Below are positions 1 through 11,034 of a stretch of 64,000 bases of DNA, piece after piece (within the stretch, counting starts at the first letter, position 1; the number at the start of each line of letters is the position of its first letter). Under the pieces are notes generated by a model that saw only the letters and a program-made list of their open reading frames with translations, was not told where the DNA came from and did no database searches. Origin of the DNA: Echria macrotheca (Eukaryota; Ascomycota; Sordariomycetes; Sordariales; Schizotheciaceae). The stretch is taken from positions 1,116,001-1,180,000 of the forward strand of contig MU839837.1 in NCBI GenBank assembly GCA_030411725.1, given 5' to 3'. A program made the position numbers and the translations under genes.

Positions 1-1702
1 CACTCTTGCCGCGGCCATGAACCCCGCCCCCGACAGTATCGACACACCTGCAAACATCTGCGCCCCTATGTATCTCCCCGCAGAAGCGGTGATAATAGCA
101 CCCGCGATCGGCGGCCCAATGAGTGTCGCAAAAGCGCACACCGAAAAGACCATGCCCATACGCACGCCAGTCTTGCGCGGATCGCTCGTCATACTCGTCA
201 GTCCCGCAGGGAACAAGCTCTGGATCCCGCCGGCGGCCATGCCGTAGAACACGGCCCAGACGTACATGCCGGCCACGGAATGGACAGCCGGCCAGCAGAG
301 CACGGATAAGCCTCCGATAGTGGCTGTCGGGACGAATATGGTCATCGGCCCGAACCGGTCAGCCAGCGAGTTGGGTATCAGCCGGCCGACGGAGCCGACG
401 CCGTTGAGCACCAGCAGCAGGTTGAGACTGTCCTCGTAGCTGAGACCGATGAACGTCCGGCTGTACGAGGCGATGTAGTAGAAGCCGAAAAAGAGGCCGA
501 GGAAGCACTGAACACTGTTAGTATCTTGAGCCCCCCTAGCGTTAAAGAAAAAAGACAATAGAGAAGATACAGGAGAAAGACAGAAGGAAAAGAAAAGAAA
601 AGAAATAACTCACCATAAAACTCCCAATCATATACAACGTATACTCCCCCTCCCGAAAAGCCTCCAACTCCAACCACGCCCCTCCCCGCCTCGGCCGAAC
701 TCTAGGTTTAACCAACAACCCACTACCCACCAAGGTAACCGCCTGCACAAACCCAATAGCCCGAATCGTCCACGCGAACCCAACCCGCCCCAACAACTCC
801 CTCGCCATCGACGGGAAGACCAGTCCGCCGGTGGCACTCCCGCACGCGACAATCCCAATCGCCAGCGCCCTCCGCTTCTCAAAATACGTCGACACGATCG
901 CCATACACGGCAAGAACATACACCCATTCCCCACGCCCATCGCGACGCCCTGCGCCAGGAAGAGCTGCCAGTAACTGCCCCCCGCCCACGACGAGCTAAA
1001 CAGCCCCAGCAGCTGCAGCGCCACACCGCTGAAGAACACCGGCCGGAAATACCCCGCGTCCGTCAGCCGGCCGGTCGCGGTCCCGATGAAGAACAGCAGG
1101 AAAATCTGAAACGATCCAATCCACGAGATGTCCGCCGGCGGCCGGCCTAGCGAGGTCGCGTAGTACGACTGGAACACGCCGAACGAGCCGATGAAGCCCC
1201 ACGTGTTCATCGTGACCAGGTGCACGCACGCGACTAGTAATAATCAAACCGTCAGCTCCCACCGTAATAACCTCAGGAAGAGAGTATGGGCAAAAAAAAA
1301 AAAAAAAAACATACCAGTCATCCAAGCCTGAACCCCCCCATCAGGAGGCGGCCCAGGCGGAACAGACTTGACCGACGTCCGAGTGAGCACTCTACTCAAC
1401 ACACTCGTCAACCCGCCTCCTCCTCCTCCTCCCCCGTCGGCACCACCCTCAAGATCCGGCACGTCGTCGTTGTTATTGCTATTATCGTCATCGTCATCCC
1501 CATCCTCCTCCGCCTGTCGCTCAACCGACCCCTCATCCTCATCATGACTCTCCTCCACTTCCGAGTCATCGCCTCCATATCGCGCCTGCTTCTCAATATC
1601 ATTATCCTTCTCCTTCTCCTGCGATTTTCTTCTCTGTCCTATTGCCATAATCTTCTCGTCTTCGCTCGTCGGCAATATTGATGACTCCATTGCCGACGAC
1701 AT
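1..1702 (-). CDS. MFS transporter, monocarboxylate (MCT/MCH)-type, 3' end cut by window edge
   Basis: Twelve-helix plasma-membrane transporter of the fungal MCT-like branch of the major facilitator superfamily; substrate unknown (relatives move riboflavin, monocarboxylates or secondary metabolites). Three exons are visible: 1315-1702, 614-1233 and <1-507, with GT-AG introns of 81 and 106 nt. The first intron carries an 18-A run on the plus strand. The N-terminal ~115 residues are hydrophilic, with Asp and Gly runs. They are followed by the family signature PPDGGVQAW just before TM1 and NTWGF in TM1. Exon 2 gives TM2-TM6; exon 3 reads on through TM7-TM12 and is open at base 1. A second in-frame ATG lies 12 bases downstream at 1690, so the start is 1702 or 1690. 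Family call is firm; substrate is not inferable. Confidence 0.88.
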
Positions 1703-2736
1703 CCCACTTAGTTAGGGTTAGGGATGTACGTGTGGCCCGTTGGCAAGGTGAGACACTCGGCCCCTTTTCCTATTATGTGCACGGTAAACAAATGTCCTGA
1801 ATGGGATAACTGGAAGAAGAACAACGACGTGTAGAGTCAAGTAGAGGCAAGTCGATGCTCAATGATTGCAATGTAAAGTGTCAGAATGCAGTGACACATA
1901 CGCTAGTCTTTTGACAAACTTCGACCTGGTGGACCCCGTCCTTTTTAACTTTTCGACTTGGCGGGAATCCAAGTCACCGATAAGGCGCGAGCCGATGTCA
2001 AAACCCCTCCGCAGCGTTCTCCTTCTGCTCTAGCCTCTACCACTCGCAGCAAAACTGCCAATGACCGTGGCCAATTCCATCTGAAGTGACTAAAATAATT
2101 ATCATCCATGGGTCCTTATTTTCCCGCCCCTTGGACTGCTCTCATAATCCCCCTGGGGCCGCGGAGAACGGGCCTGGTTCGGGTTCGGAGAATGTCATCA
2201 ACCAACGCCCGTCCACGTTATTCCCGGCCCACCTCCACTTCTGCATGCCGTCCCGGGTCTGAGGTCATACCGCTCCTCGCAAAGGCGCGGCACTGTCCGA
2301 TGTCGCCCCAGGCCATGTGAAATTCTTCGGATCTGTCACCCACAAACATAAAGAGCGGTCCGGCGGCGATTTCTTGGCGCAGAATCGGGAGCCTTTGAAT
2401 GCACACCCACAACGTGAACAATGTTGTTGCATTGATTGCCTGCTCGAATGCGTGCAAAATTTACAGAGAGTTCAGAGATGCTCCCCTATTAAGTTGCTTA
2501 CAAAATGATCCCGACTCATAGTCCATCCTCTGCTCGACACGTCCCAGTACATCATTACCTACGAGATCCTGGCCATAACTTCTACCTGGCCCCCAACTCA
2601 TCAACATTGTCGACCGCCATGAAAGCAATGAATGTGGCATCGACATATCTCGTAATCTTCTAAGAGCGACATGGCCAAAATTGTGCCGACGGACTTGGCG
2701 TCAGCGCGGTAAAAAGGTATTTGGAAGACCACCGGG
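1703..2736. other. Intergenic region, upstream of MFS gene and downstream of the repeat-protein gene
   Basis: It holds the MFS promoter and the 3' flank of the large repeat protein. The only structure I see is two tandem telomere-type TTAGGG units at 1712-1723, directly upstream of the MFS start. Short frames at 2218-2457 and 2461-2646 (minus) have no recognisable motif and are not called. Confidence 0.5.
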
Positions 2737-5700
2737 TCACTTGTGAACGTGAGATTGTCGACGGGCGGCCCAGCCCAACAGTCTCTTGGCCCTGGCGTCC
2801 ACAGGTGCCGACTTGCGAGGAATCATAATCGTGTTTGGTACCCGCGAACGGCAGGTCGCAGCAGCGCAGCTATTGTCCGACCAAGCAATCTGGAGATCAT
2901 CGCCCCACCAGTTGCGCGGCTGGCCTCCGACAGTCAATGTGATGTTGATAGCCGTCAGATTGCTAAAGGTCATGGCCGCAGCAGAGTCGAGAATCTGATG
3001 GCTCAGAGTGCAGTTCGAGCCATCCGGGCATGCGGCAATCTCCAAGGTCCTGTTGGATTGAACCACATTGTCGTCACCATTCCACTGGAGACCGGTAATG
3101 TCGAAGACACAAGACTGGTCGGTGGAGTCGCAACCAAGGCTAATGCCGAGAAAGTTGAACCGGAAGCATGAGTTGTCCTGAAGCTGAGCGAGCCCAATCT
3201 GAGCAGTAGGACTGACGCTTGTGTTGTACTGCGTCATCTGAATTCCCGATGATGGCTGGTACCGAGTCGAGGGCGGGGGAACGACGGTGAATCCGGACGA
3301 GAAGAAAAATCTGTGGTAAGGGAAAGGCACCGGTTGAGGTGGGCTCGAGCCGTTGCCCCCGGTGATGGTTGGAATGTCGTCAAACTGTGAGAGTGGTTAG
3401 AACGAACGCCAAACGAAAAGTGTTGAACATACCTGAAAGACGACTTCGCCACGGTCACCTGCGGAGCCGCAGGTTGAAGAAGGCAAGGCGGAAGTAGGGA
3501 CAGTCGATGTCGCATTGGATGCACCGGTGGTCGTTTCCGGCGTCGGCAAGGCTGTCCCAGACGTCAAGGCGGGGCTCGTGGAGTCCAAAGGTGGCGGCAA
3601 CGATGATGACAGCGGAGTCGGAATGGGTGACGATGCCAAAGGTGCAGCTGCCGTCGTCGACGACGCAGAAGCCGCGCTAGTGCCCTGAAAGGGAAGAGCA
3701 GAGCTTGTTGAAACTGGCTGTGCTGAGGACATGTGGGAAAGAGGAGACAAGAGGGCAGATGTTGAGCCGGGAAGAGAGGTTATCACCGAGACCACAGTGC
3801 CATATTCGGGGACAGGGTCGCCGTACCCTTGAGCAGAGGTGAATTCATAGCCGCCCAAAGATGTAGCAGGGGCAATGGAGATTGTGACCACGACGATGCC
3901 AGATGTTTGTCGACCCATTAACTGCCGCCGACCAACTTCACGAAACTCTGTTTGCGGGGGTGGAATCTCAGATTCCGGAGAACTACCGGAAGAGCTGATT
4001 CCAGGCTCTCCCGCTGGGGCCGTTGCACTGGAGGCTGTGGAGGCCGGGAGGGCCGAGTTCGTGACACCGAGCAGCTGGGTTGACTTGGTGCAAGAGGTTG
4101 AAGGGTCTCCCCCAAGGGCTGTCACCGTGGGGGTGATGGTAATAACGGTGAAGGGCACCACGTTGCCAGGTTCACTTTCAGTCAGACCCGATGATCCACG
4201 AAACTTTGTCGAGAACGTGGTACATGTCGTGTCACTGGAGGCGGGAGGCCAGAGCGTAATTTCGGATGGAATGGCACCTCCAGACCCCGCCGTATCAGTT
4301 GCCGACACGACAACAGTCGAAAGTGAAGGCCAGATGGTCAAGACCGAGACTGTTGGGGAGGCCAAGTCGCCTGGATTGATGGTCGCAATGATAGGGGAGC
4401 CGGTGATGGAGCCGTAACCGTCTGTAGGCCAAATGGTAACGACTTGAGCAGTTGAACCTGATGCCAACCCTGCATCGGTGCCGGTCTGCTCCGAACCCGA
4501 GCCAGTCTGCCCCGAACCCGAGCCAGAAGCCGATACCAGGGGAGTCAGGGTAACGGTTGTCCAGACGTCTTGTGCAGAGCCCGTGATGATGGGGGCCACA
4601 GTGGTGTAGGTCAACACGACGGGGCCTTGTCCGTAAGCATCCGAGATCGTGGTTGTAATGGTGGTGGGCGTCAGGGTCACGAGACCCGAGCTGGAAGCTG
4701 TCACGGTAGGCGTAATGGTGACCTCGGTCGTGAACTCAACGACTGTGAACCGGCCAGAGCCAATTGGGAGCGTCTCGGTAAGGGTGACATCCGAAACCAA
4801 GATGGTTTTCATGACGGATGTTGTGAAGGTCTGAGTGGCGGGGGACACCGTGATAGTAACTCTCGTGGGAATGGAGGGGGCCGTGGATGCGGCGGGCGCC
4901 GTCGGGAATGGGAGGGGAACAGTCACGACAAAAGGTGAGCCCGAGGAAGGAGTGACGGTAATCACGGTACTGGCGACGCCACCCGTGGACGAACCGGTCA
5001 ATGCCGTGAGGACACTTGAATGCTGGCCGGCGGAAACCGTTTGGCTGCCCACGGGAACTGTAATGGTCACTGGAGACCCAGACACGGGGGTAACTGTGAT
5101 GGTAGTGAAAACATCAGGGAACGTCCCCGACAGTGTCGTGGTGGTGGCTGGAAGAGTCACAGTGAGGGGCGCGCCCGAGACAGGAGTGATGGTGATGACG
5201 CTATTTTGCACAGCCGAGACGGTTTCCGTAGCAGCAGGGAGTGTGATCGTGATGGGCGACCCCGAAGATGGGAAGACCGTAATGACCTCTACGGTGGGTG
5301 AGGCCGTCACCGTCGATCCAGGGAGTGTAACGGTCAAAGGCGAGCCGGAGAGAGGTGTAACGGTGACGACGTACACGGTTGCGGTAGTGGCAGGCACGGT
5401 CACAGTGATGGGCGAGCCAGACGCCGGGGTGATGGTGAACACGCCAGGAACCTGCGAACCCGGGGTCCCAAGAGATGCCGAAGGACCCTCCGTGATGGTC
5501 ACCACCGCCGGCTGACCGGTCATAGACGGTGAGCCGCTTGCAGTACCCGGGAGCGTCACGACAACAGGGGATCCGGACACAGGGGTGATGGTGACAACCG
5601 TGGGGCTGGGCCCCAAGCCAGTGGCAGTGCTAGGCTGGCCGCCTGGTGTCAGGAAGCTGGTACTCCAGGGAAGCGTGACAGTGACAGGTGTTCCACCGTT

Positions 5701-7974
5701 GGGGGTAAAGGTGGCCACGTGCGGACTCGTGAGCCCGCCGGCTCCATAGCCGGATCCAGCCGGGGTTGGGGAGTTCGATTCTTCAACAGTAACCGTGAGA
5801 ATGCTTCCGAGACCAGAAACCGGCTGTGCCGTGACGGTGGCTGTCCCGAAAGTTTGTGCCTGCTGGGAAGACGGGGTGGCGTTCGGCGTGAACGTAAATA
5901 CAACGGGACTACCAGAACCGTTACCTGGTCCGATTGTAACAATGACGGGCGTCGGTCCAGCCGAAGACGTGAATGAAGGACCCGGTCCATTGGCACCGGG
6001 GCTCCCAGAGCCGGGCGATGTTGCTGAGGCTGGCGTTGTGGGGTGAACCGTGTAAGTGACGGTATAGGGGGAAGGAGTGCCGCCAGCCACCGTGGGGAAA
6101 GCGGTGTATGTGACTATAACCAGAGATCCCGACACCGTGGCAGAAGGCGAAGAGCTTCCTGGGATAGGCATACCATAGCCTTGCGCAGACGTGCCTGTTA
6201 CGGGGACGCCGGCGGTTCCAGATGCAGGCAACGTGATGGTCAAGACAGTCGGCTGATTGGTGGCGTTGCTGTCGGTAGGTGAAGCCGTCTCGTGGCCCAG
6301 TGACTGGGTGATTGTGACAACGCTGGATTGCCCAAGGGTCGAAGGGAACGAGCCGCCATTCTCCGAAGAGGGTGTCACAAATGCCGTTGCTGAAGGGAGC
6401 GTGATCGTGAACACGCTAGGCTGGCCAGTTGCCTGCGGAACCGTCACAGTGATAACACTCTGCGCGGTGCCAGGGAGAAGAGGTCCAGCAGTGCCGGGCG
6501 GTCCTCCACCTCCGCCAGCGGACGGAGAAACTGAAACCGTGGCACCTGGAATCGTGACCGTGACAGATGTGACAACCTGACCGCCTCCGGGAACCGTGAT
6601 GGTGACTGGAAAGACGGAGACCGTGGCAAGCGGCTGGGTGATCGTCAAAGCACCGGGTTGGGTGCCCGTAGGTGAGGATCCGCCCCAGAGAGGAGGCCCT
6701 CCGGAAGTCCAGGTGAAAACTCCAGTGTATCCAGGCGTTGTGCCTTGCTGGGGAACCGTGTATGTGATCAATTGGACGGACGGCGTTGTGGTGCATGAGG
6801 AGCTCAGTCCGCCAGGGACGACCGAGCTCAGAGACACAACGGTCGGGGTCACTCCCGCTGTGACGGTGGCGGTACCCGGTCCGGTGACCCAGGAATTTGG
6901 CAGACTGGAAGGCTGGCCTGGAGGGGCTATAGTGACAGTCCCTACGAGCGGGGTGGACCGTCCTGCCTCGGGCGGGATCGTGTAGGTAACCGTGACTGGT
7001 CCTCCGATTGAAGGGATGGGGTTCTGCCCAGTTGACTGGGGCGGTGACAACGGAACGGTAATAGTTGCCACGGTGAGCGGAAACAAAGTAGACGGGAGCC
7101 CTGGAGCGAGGCCCGAGGACGGGGTTACTGTTTGGGGCAGCGAAGACTCAGATGAGAAAAAGCTGACGGTAACCACTGGGCCTGGGGAGGGACCGGAGCC
7201 ACCAGGGGCCGTGATCACGGTGGACCAAATGCCGGGGCTGACAGTGGCCGGGACGGTAACAGTAAGAACAAGCGTTGCCGTGTTGCTAGGGCCTTCGGGT
7301 ATAGTGACGGTAAGCACCGAGCCGGCAGAGGTACCCTCGGAAGCAGGGACTGTCACCGTAACGCCTGATGTTGGAGCTGCCGGCACAACCGGGATCGTCA
7401 CCGTAGCCCCTGAGCCAGGGATGCCGGGTGATTCAGGAATCGTCACAGTCATGAACGACGCCGCAGAATTGCCATTTCCCCCCGAGGCGGTCAGAGCAGC
7501 ACCGGGTACGTTGCCAGAAGGCTGAGGCAAGGTAACAGTGAGGACCGGAACGGTAACTGTGCTCTTCAAGGGTGTGGGCAGTTGTGTGATGGTAACCGTA
7601 ACAGGCGTGTCGGTGCCAGAGGAGCTTTGACCAAGGACAGGGGAAGATGTTCCAGTTGAGGTGCAGGAAGAAGAGCTAGAGCCAGACGCAGATCCGAAAG
7701 AGCCAGAAGGCGAGCCAGGATCACCAGAGCCCAGTGTGACGGTAAGAACAGTGAAAGCCGCGGGGAGGATTGTCGAAATAGGCCCGGGTGCGGTAAGAAG
7801 CCCCGTACCAGTCGTGGTGCAGGTAGTCGAGGTGTCTACGTCGGCACTGCAAAGTCCCCGTGTCAGCATGGCCCCGATACGCTGGACAGGAGGTACTCAC
7901 AAGCGAGGGAGGGCGGCAGCCGATGTCAGCCAGGCTATGCCCGCGAGGACGCGGAGGGATGCGTGGCGGCGCAT
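2737..7974 (-). CDS. Giant secreted Thr/Ser/Val-rich repeat protein with conserved C-terminal domain (DUF7371-like)
   Basis: Predicted 1,711-residue extracellular or wall-associated protein. Exons are 7901-7974, 3433-7846 and 2737-3384. The first 54-nt intron separates a classic signal peptide (start at 7974, MRRHASLRVLAG... up to AAALP) from the body. Residues ~25-1320 are a degenerate repeat of the type VTVTP-x-SGSP-x-VTVTLP, rich in Thr, Ser, Val, Pro and Gly, and expected to be heavily O-mannosylated. A mixed linker follows, then a ~215-residue C-terminal domain (exon 3) with paired Cys and an aromatic-rich start (PYHRFFFSSGF). From memory this resembles the fungal DUF7371 domain, to be confirmed by profile search. 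No GPI signal is obvious; the C-terminus is basic (RRQSHVHK). An adhesin or surface-coat role is inferred from composition. Repeats also open long antisense frames, which are not genes. Confidence 0.85.
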
Positions 7975-9248
7975 CTTGGATGCCAACGAATGCCAGGCGC
8001 CGGTCGATAGGGATCAAGCCACGTCGGGGGAAAGAAAGACGTACAGACAGACAACAAACGGGCTCAAAAGAGTGCAAAGGACAAAAAATGAACTGGGACG
8101 TGCCGGTGCTGAAGACGGTCGAGGATGGAGGAGGAAGCTGAGGAGACGGGAAATGGCCGTCTTTTGAAGTCTCCTCCCCAGGCCGGAGACATCCACATTG
8201 GACATGTGGGACAGGAAGGCGCAGACATAAGGTGTCGAGGAAACTGCGTGAGCAGGTTTGCGAATGGAAGGAGGCTGCTGAAGAGCGCAATATGGTGTCA
8301 ACGCCGAGGAAAGTGCATCGTGAGTGCAATTAGGGAAGGGAGGGGAGCGTCCAAGAAGCGCAAGAGCAGCGGCGCAAGACTGAAGAAACTAGGGGAGGCG
8401 CCCAGGTAACTTGTTGATCCTGGCAGGAAGTCGCACAATGATGTAAACACGATCGCCATGACCTGGCATGGAGGTTTCTAAATCCGCACGAGGCCCGGGG
8501 AGCACAGGGGACGAGTCATGAGCTTCGAGGACCGTTCGATTGCGCTTCCTTGCAATGGGACGGCAGGTATGAAGATCGTACCTGGGGAAAGAGAGCCCAC
8601 CAGTTGCACGAAGTTAGGTGCCTAACCTAAGACAAGACGGCGGCCCGCGGGAAGCGCAACGCGCCTTCCGTGAATGGAATTCTGAGAAAGCTGCTCATCT
8701 GGAAATGCCCACGGCAGGACCACTAGGTCACTCCCACGCGGAGTTTTCGCCCATCCCACAGGTTCGACATCTGTGTTCAAGATACAGACATGACCGCGAC
8801 TGCCATTCAGGTCGCGGACATCTCGTCATTCCACCTCCACATCCAGACCCGTCTCCCATGATACTTCCCGTCGCAGATGGGCGGTGCAAATGGAAACGAA
8901 CTTTCCGTTCCAGATCGTAGCCAAAGGTTATCCTGCTGCGAAAATATGGTGCGAGTGTGGCAAGTCAGGAACTCGTTCAGATACGCCAGGAACCATCCAG
9001 AGAACCTGGCGAGCCAGGTCGGCAAGACGCCTGCCCGCACAACTTAGAAGCTCACCTAGCCAGGAAGTGGATCACCGGCGACCAGCAGGCACTGCGCTGG
9101 ACGGTGCAGGAGGACCTTGGGCAACGGATGATGCGATATAGAGACTGCAACCAGCCAAGTTTTTGGGACTGGGAAAAGCTAAAACCGGCGTTCTAAGAGA
9201 CATGCGTGACTGCTCACAAAAGGCTCCTAGTGATTGTTTGGGTTGGAG
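7975..9248. other. Intergenic region (promoter of the repeat-protein gene)
   Basis: About 1.27 kb between the starts of the minus-strand repeat-protein gene and the 3' end of the LDS-like gene. Overlapping short frames exist on both strands, but none carries a motif or good splice context. I see no repeat or RNA gene here. Confidence 0.45.
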
Positions 9249-10216
9249 TCAGACTGGGTCGTCGTGGTAAACCGGTTCAGCTGCGTCTTGTCGAGCCGCC
9301 TGGTCCTCGGCGGTAATGGGTCTTCCGACTCGAATTCTGCTCCTCGCCTCCATATCTGCAGCCCATAGTGCTGCCCCAGCCGTACTTGTCAGGAGGAAGA
9401 AGAAGTTGAGAATGGGAATGAGCTCCAAAACCATGGCCACCGTCCCGAACCACAAATACTCCCAGGCTTTTAGGTTCAACTCTCTCTTCATTGCCTTCTT
9501 ATCCAATCCCCTTAACTTGAACCACCGGTAGTGCGAGAGCTTCCCGAGGCGTGCCCCGGTGATCATGATGAAGGCGGGCGTTCCGACGTACGGGATCAAG
9601 TTAAGAGGCAGGAAAAATATGAGCTCGGCGATCTGGGTCAGACTCCAGGGTTGGTATTCGGCGCGGGTTGTAGGTTTTCCAAGCATCTTGACGGGAGTCG
9701 GCGCATCCGGGAAGAGTATTCGTTGCGGCGCGATGAGGTCCGTGAAGCCCCTTTCGATCATTGTAGCCTGTTCAGGACACCTGGTCAGCGTCTTTCCACA
9801 ACCACGGCGAGACACGTCCGACAACAGGGGAAACTTGCATCAAACACATCGACCCGACATTCGTCGACAAAGAAGCCCTCGAAAATTCCCTGTATGACAA
9901 CTAGGCCCTCGCCAAGTACCAGCACTGTCGCATTAATCCAGGCGCCGGCCCAACCGTGGAAGATGGCGAGGAAAGCCAGTTGCGGGAGAAACGCAAAGGT
10001 GAAGAGGATGAAGTAGACGAGGAGGGAGATGATGGACAGAGGGAGCAAGCGCCCGACAAAAAGCGGATAGAAATACGGGCGCCGTAGGAAGTACCAGATG
10101 CCATAGAGAGGGTAATAGGCAGATTTGAAAGCACGGCGCAAATATGTCCAAGGACCGCGGACGGACTCCGCGACGATGGCGCGTCGGGGGTTGGGGTCGC
10201 TATTTGGTGGAGGCAT
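9249..10216 (-). CDS. LDS/RRT8-like four-helix membrane protein (lipid-droplet / outer-spore-wall family)
   Basis: Predicted 298-residue integral membrane protein with four hydrophobic segments: two in exon 1 and two in exon 2. Exons are 9839-10216 and 9249-9767. Conserved pieces typical of the fungal LDS1/LDS2/RRT8 family as I remember it are the FEGFFVDECRVDVFD block, PLNLIPYVGTPAFI, and the HYRWFKLRGL loop. Family members in yeast localise to lipid droplets and act in spore-wall formation; that role is transferred, not shown. Reading through the intron only works cleanly if the donor is GC: GAT|GCAAGT at 9838, branch CGCTGAC, acceptor CAG at 9768, which restores VFD-ATM in frame. Start at 10216 is the first Met after a non-conserved stretch. 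It is divergent from the Zn2Cys6 gene at 11035. Confidence 0.82.
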
Positions 10217-11034
10217 CTTCGAGGTCGCGGGAACGAGTTGTCTTTTGATGAAATACACCCAACATAAAACCGAAGAGATGTCAGAGACGAGGAAATCCCC
10301 TCGTTGGACCTGACAGAGCTGTCTAAGCCCAGATGTGCAGTTGACGCGTCCCATGACCCCACGCGATCTCCAAACGCACAGGCCACCCCCGCCATGATGT
10401 CTTCAACTTTTCAAGCACCTTGTTTGGACCCTTGCTCTCGCTGGAAACGGAAACATCCGCTTCAGCAGAATCTGATGAACAAAGTTTTTGTTGAACAAAC
10501 AACCCCCGGGAACCTAGTATTTGGGTAAGACCATCGACTTGTCTACATCTGTACCGCTGGAAAACTCTGGGAGTTCCCAGAATTGCATGAGCGCCACTCA
10601 TCGTGGTGACTTCTAACTATCGCGTTTCCCAGCTCTCTCCCACACAAGATCGCACCTCATCATGGCCAAAGCAAATTTGCAGAATCGCAACGGTTCGAAA
10701 CAGTCACTGCAATTGCTGTCGGAAGGATCAGCCGTAAGCCGGCGAAATGTGAACATGCACAGGGGGGAAACACTGCCCTCTGCATGGTGTGCTGACTAAA
10801 ACCCACTCGAACGAAAGCGGTGCTCAAGACAGGAGACGGGAGGATTGCTCAGCTCTCACGACTTTCCCCAGCGACGGTCCGATAAAGCCCAGTCGAGAAA
10901 AGTCATTCTAAGCCATTCAGCGTTCAACTTCGAGGCTATCCATCGTAAAAACGGTCAAATCGCACCAGCAACTTATTCTCGTTTTATGACCGAACCAGCG
11001 AAGCTTGACCCCGCGTGGACGATCGAGTAAAAAG
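10217..11034. other. Divergent intergenic region between LDS-like and Zn2Cys6 genes
   Basis: An 818-bp shared upstream region. I see no repeat, RNA gene or credible small ORF. Confidence 0.45.

Noticed and set aside
3875..7525. Several 80-226-codon plus-strand frames
   Set aside because: Antisense shadows of the Thr/Ser/Val repeat gene; the repeats keep the opposite strand open.
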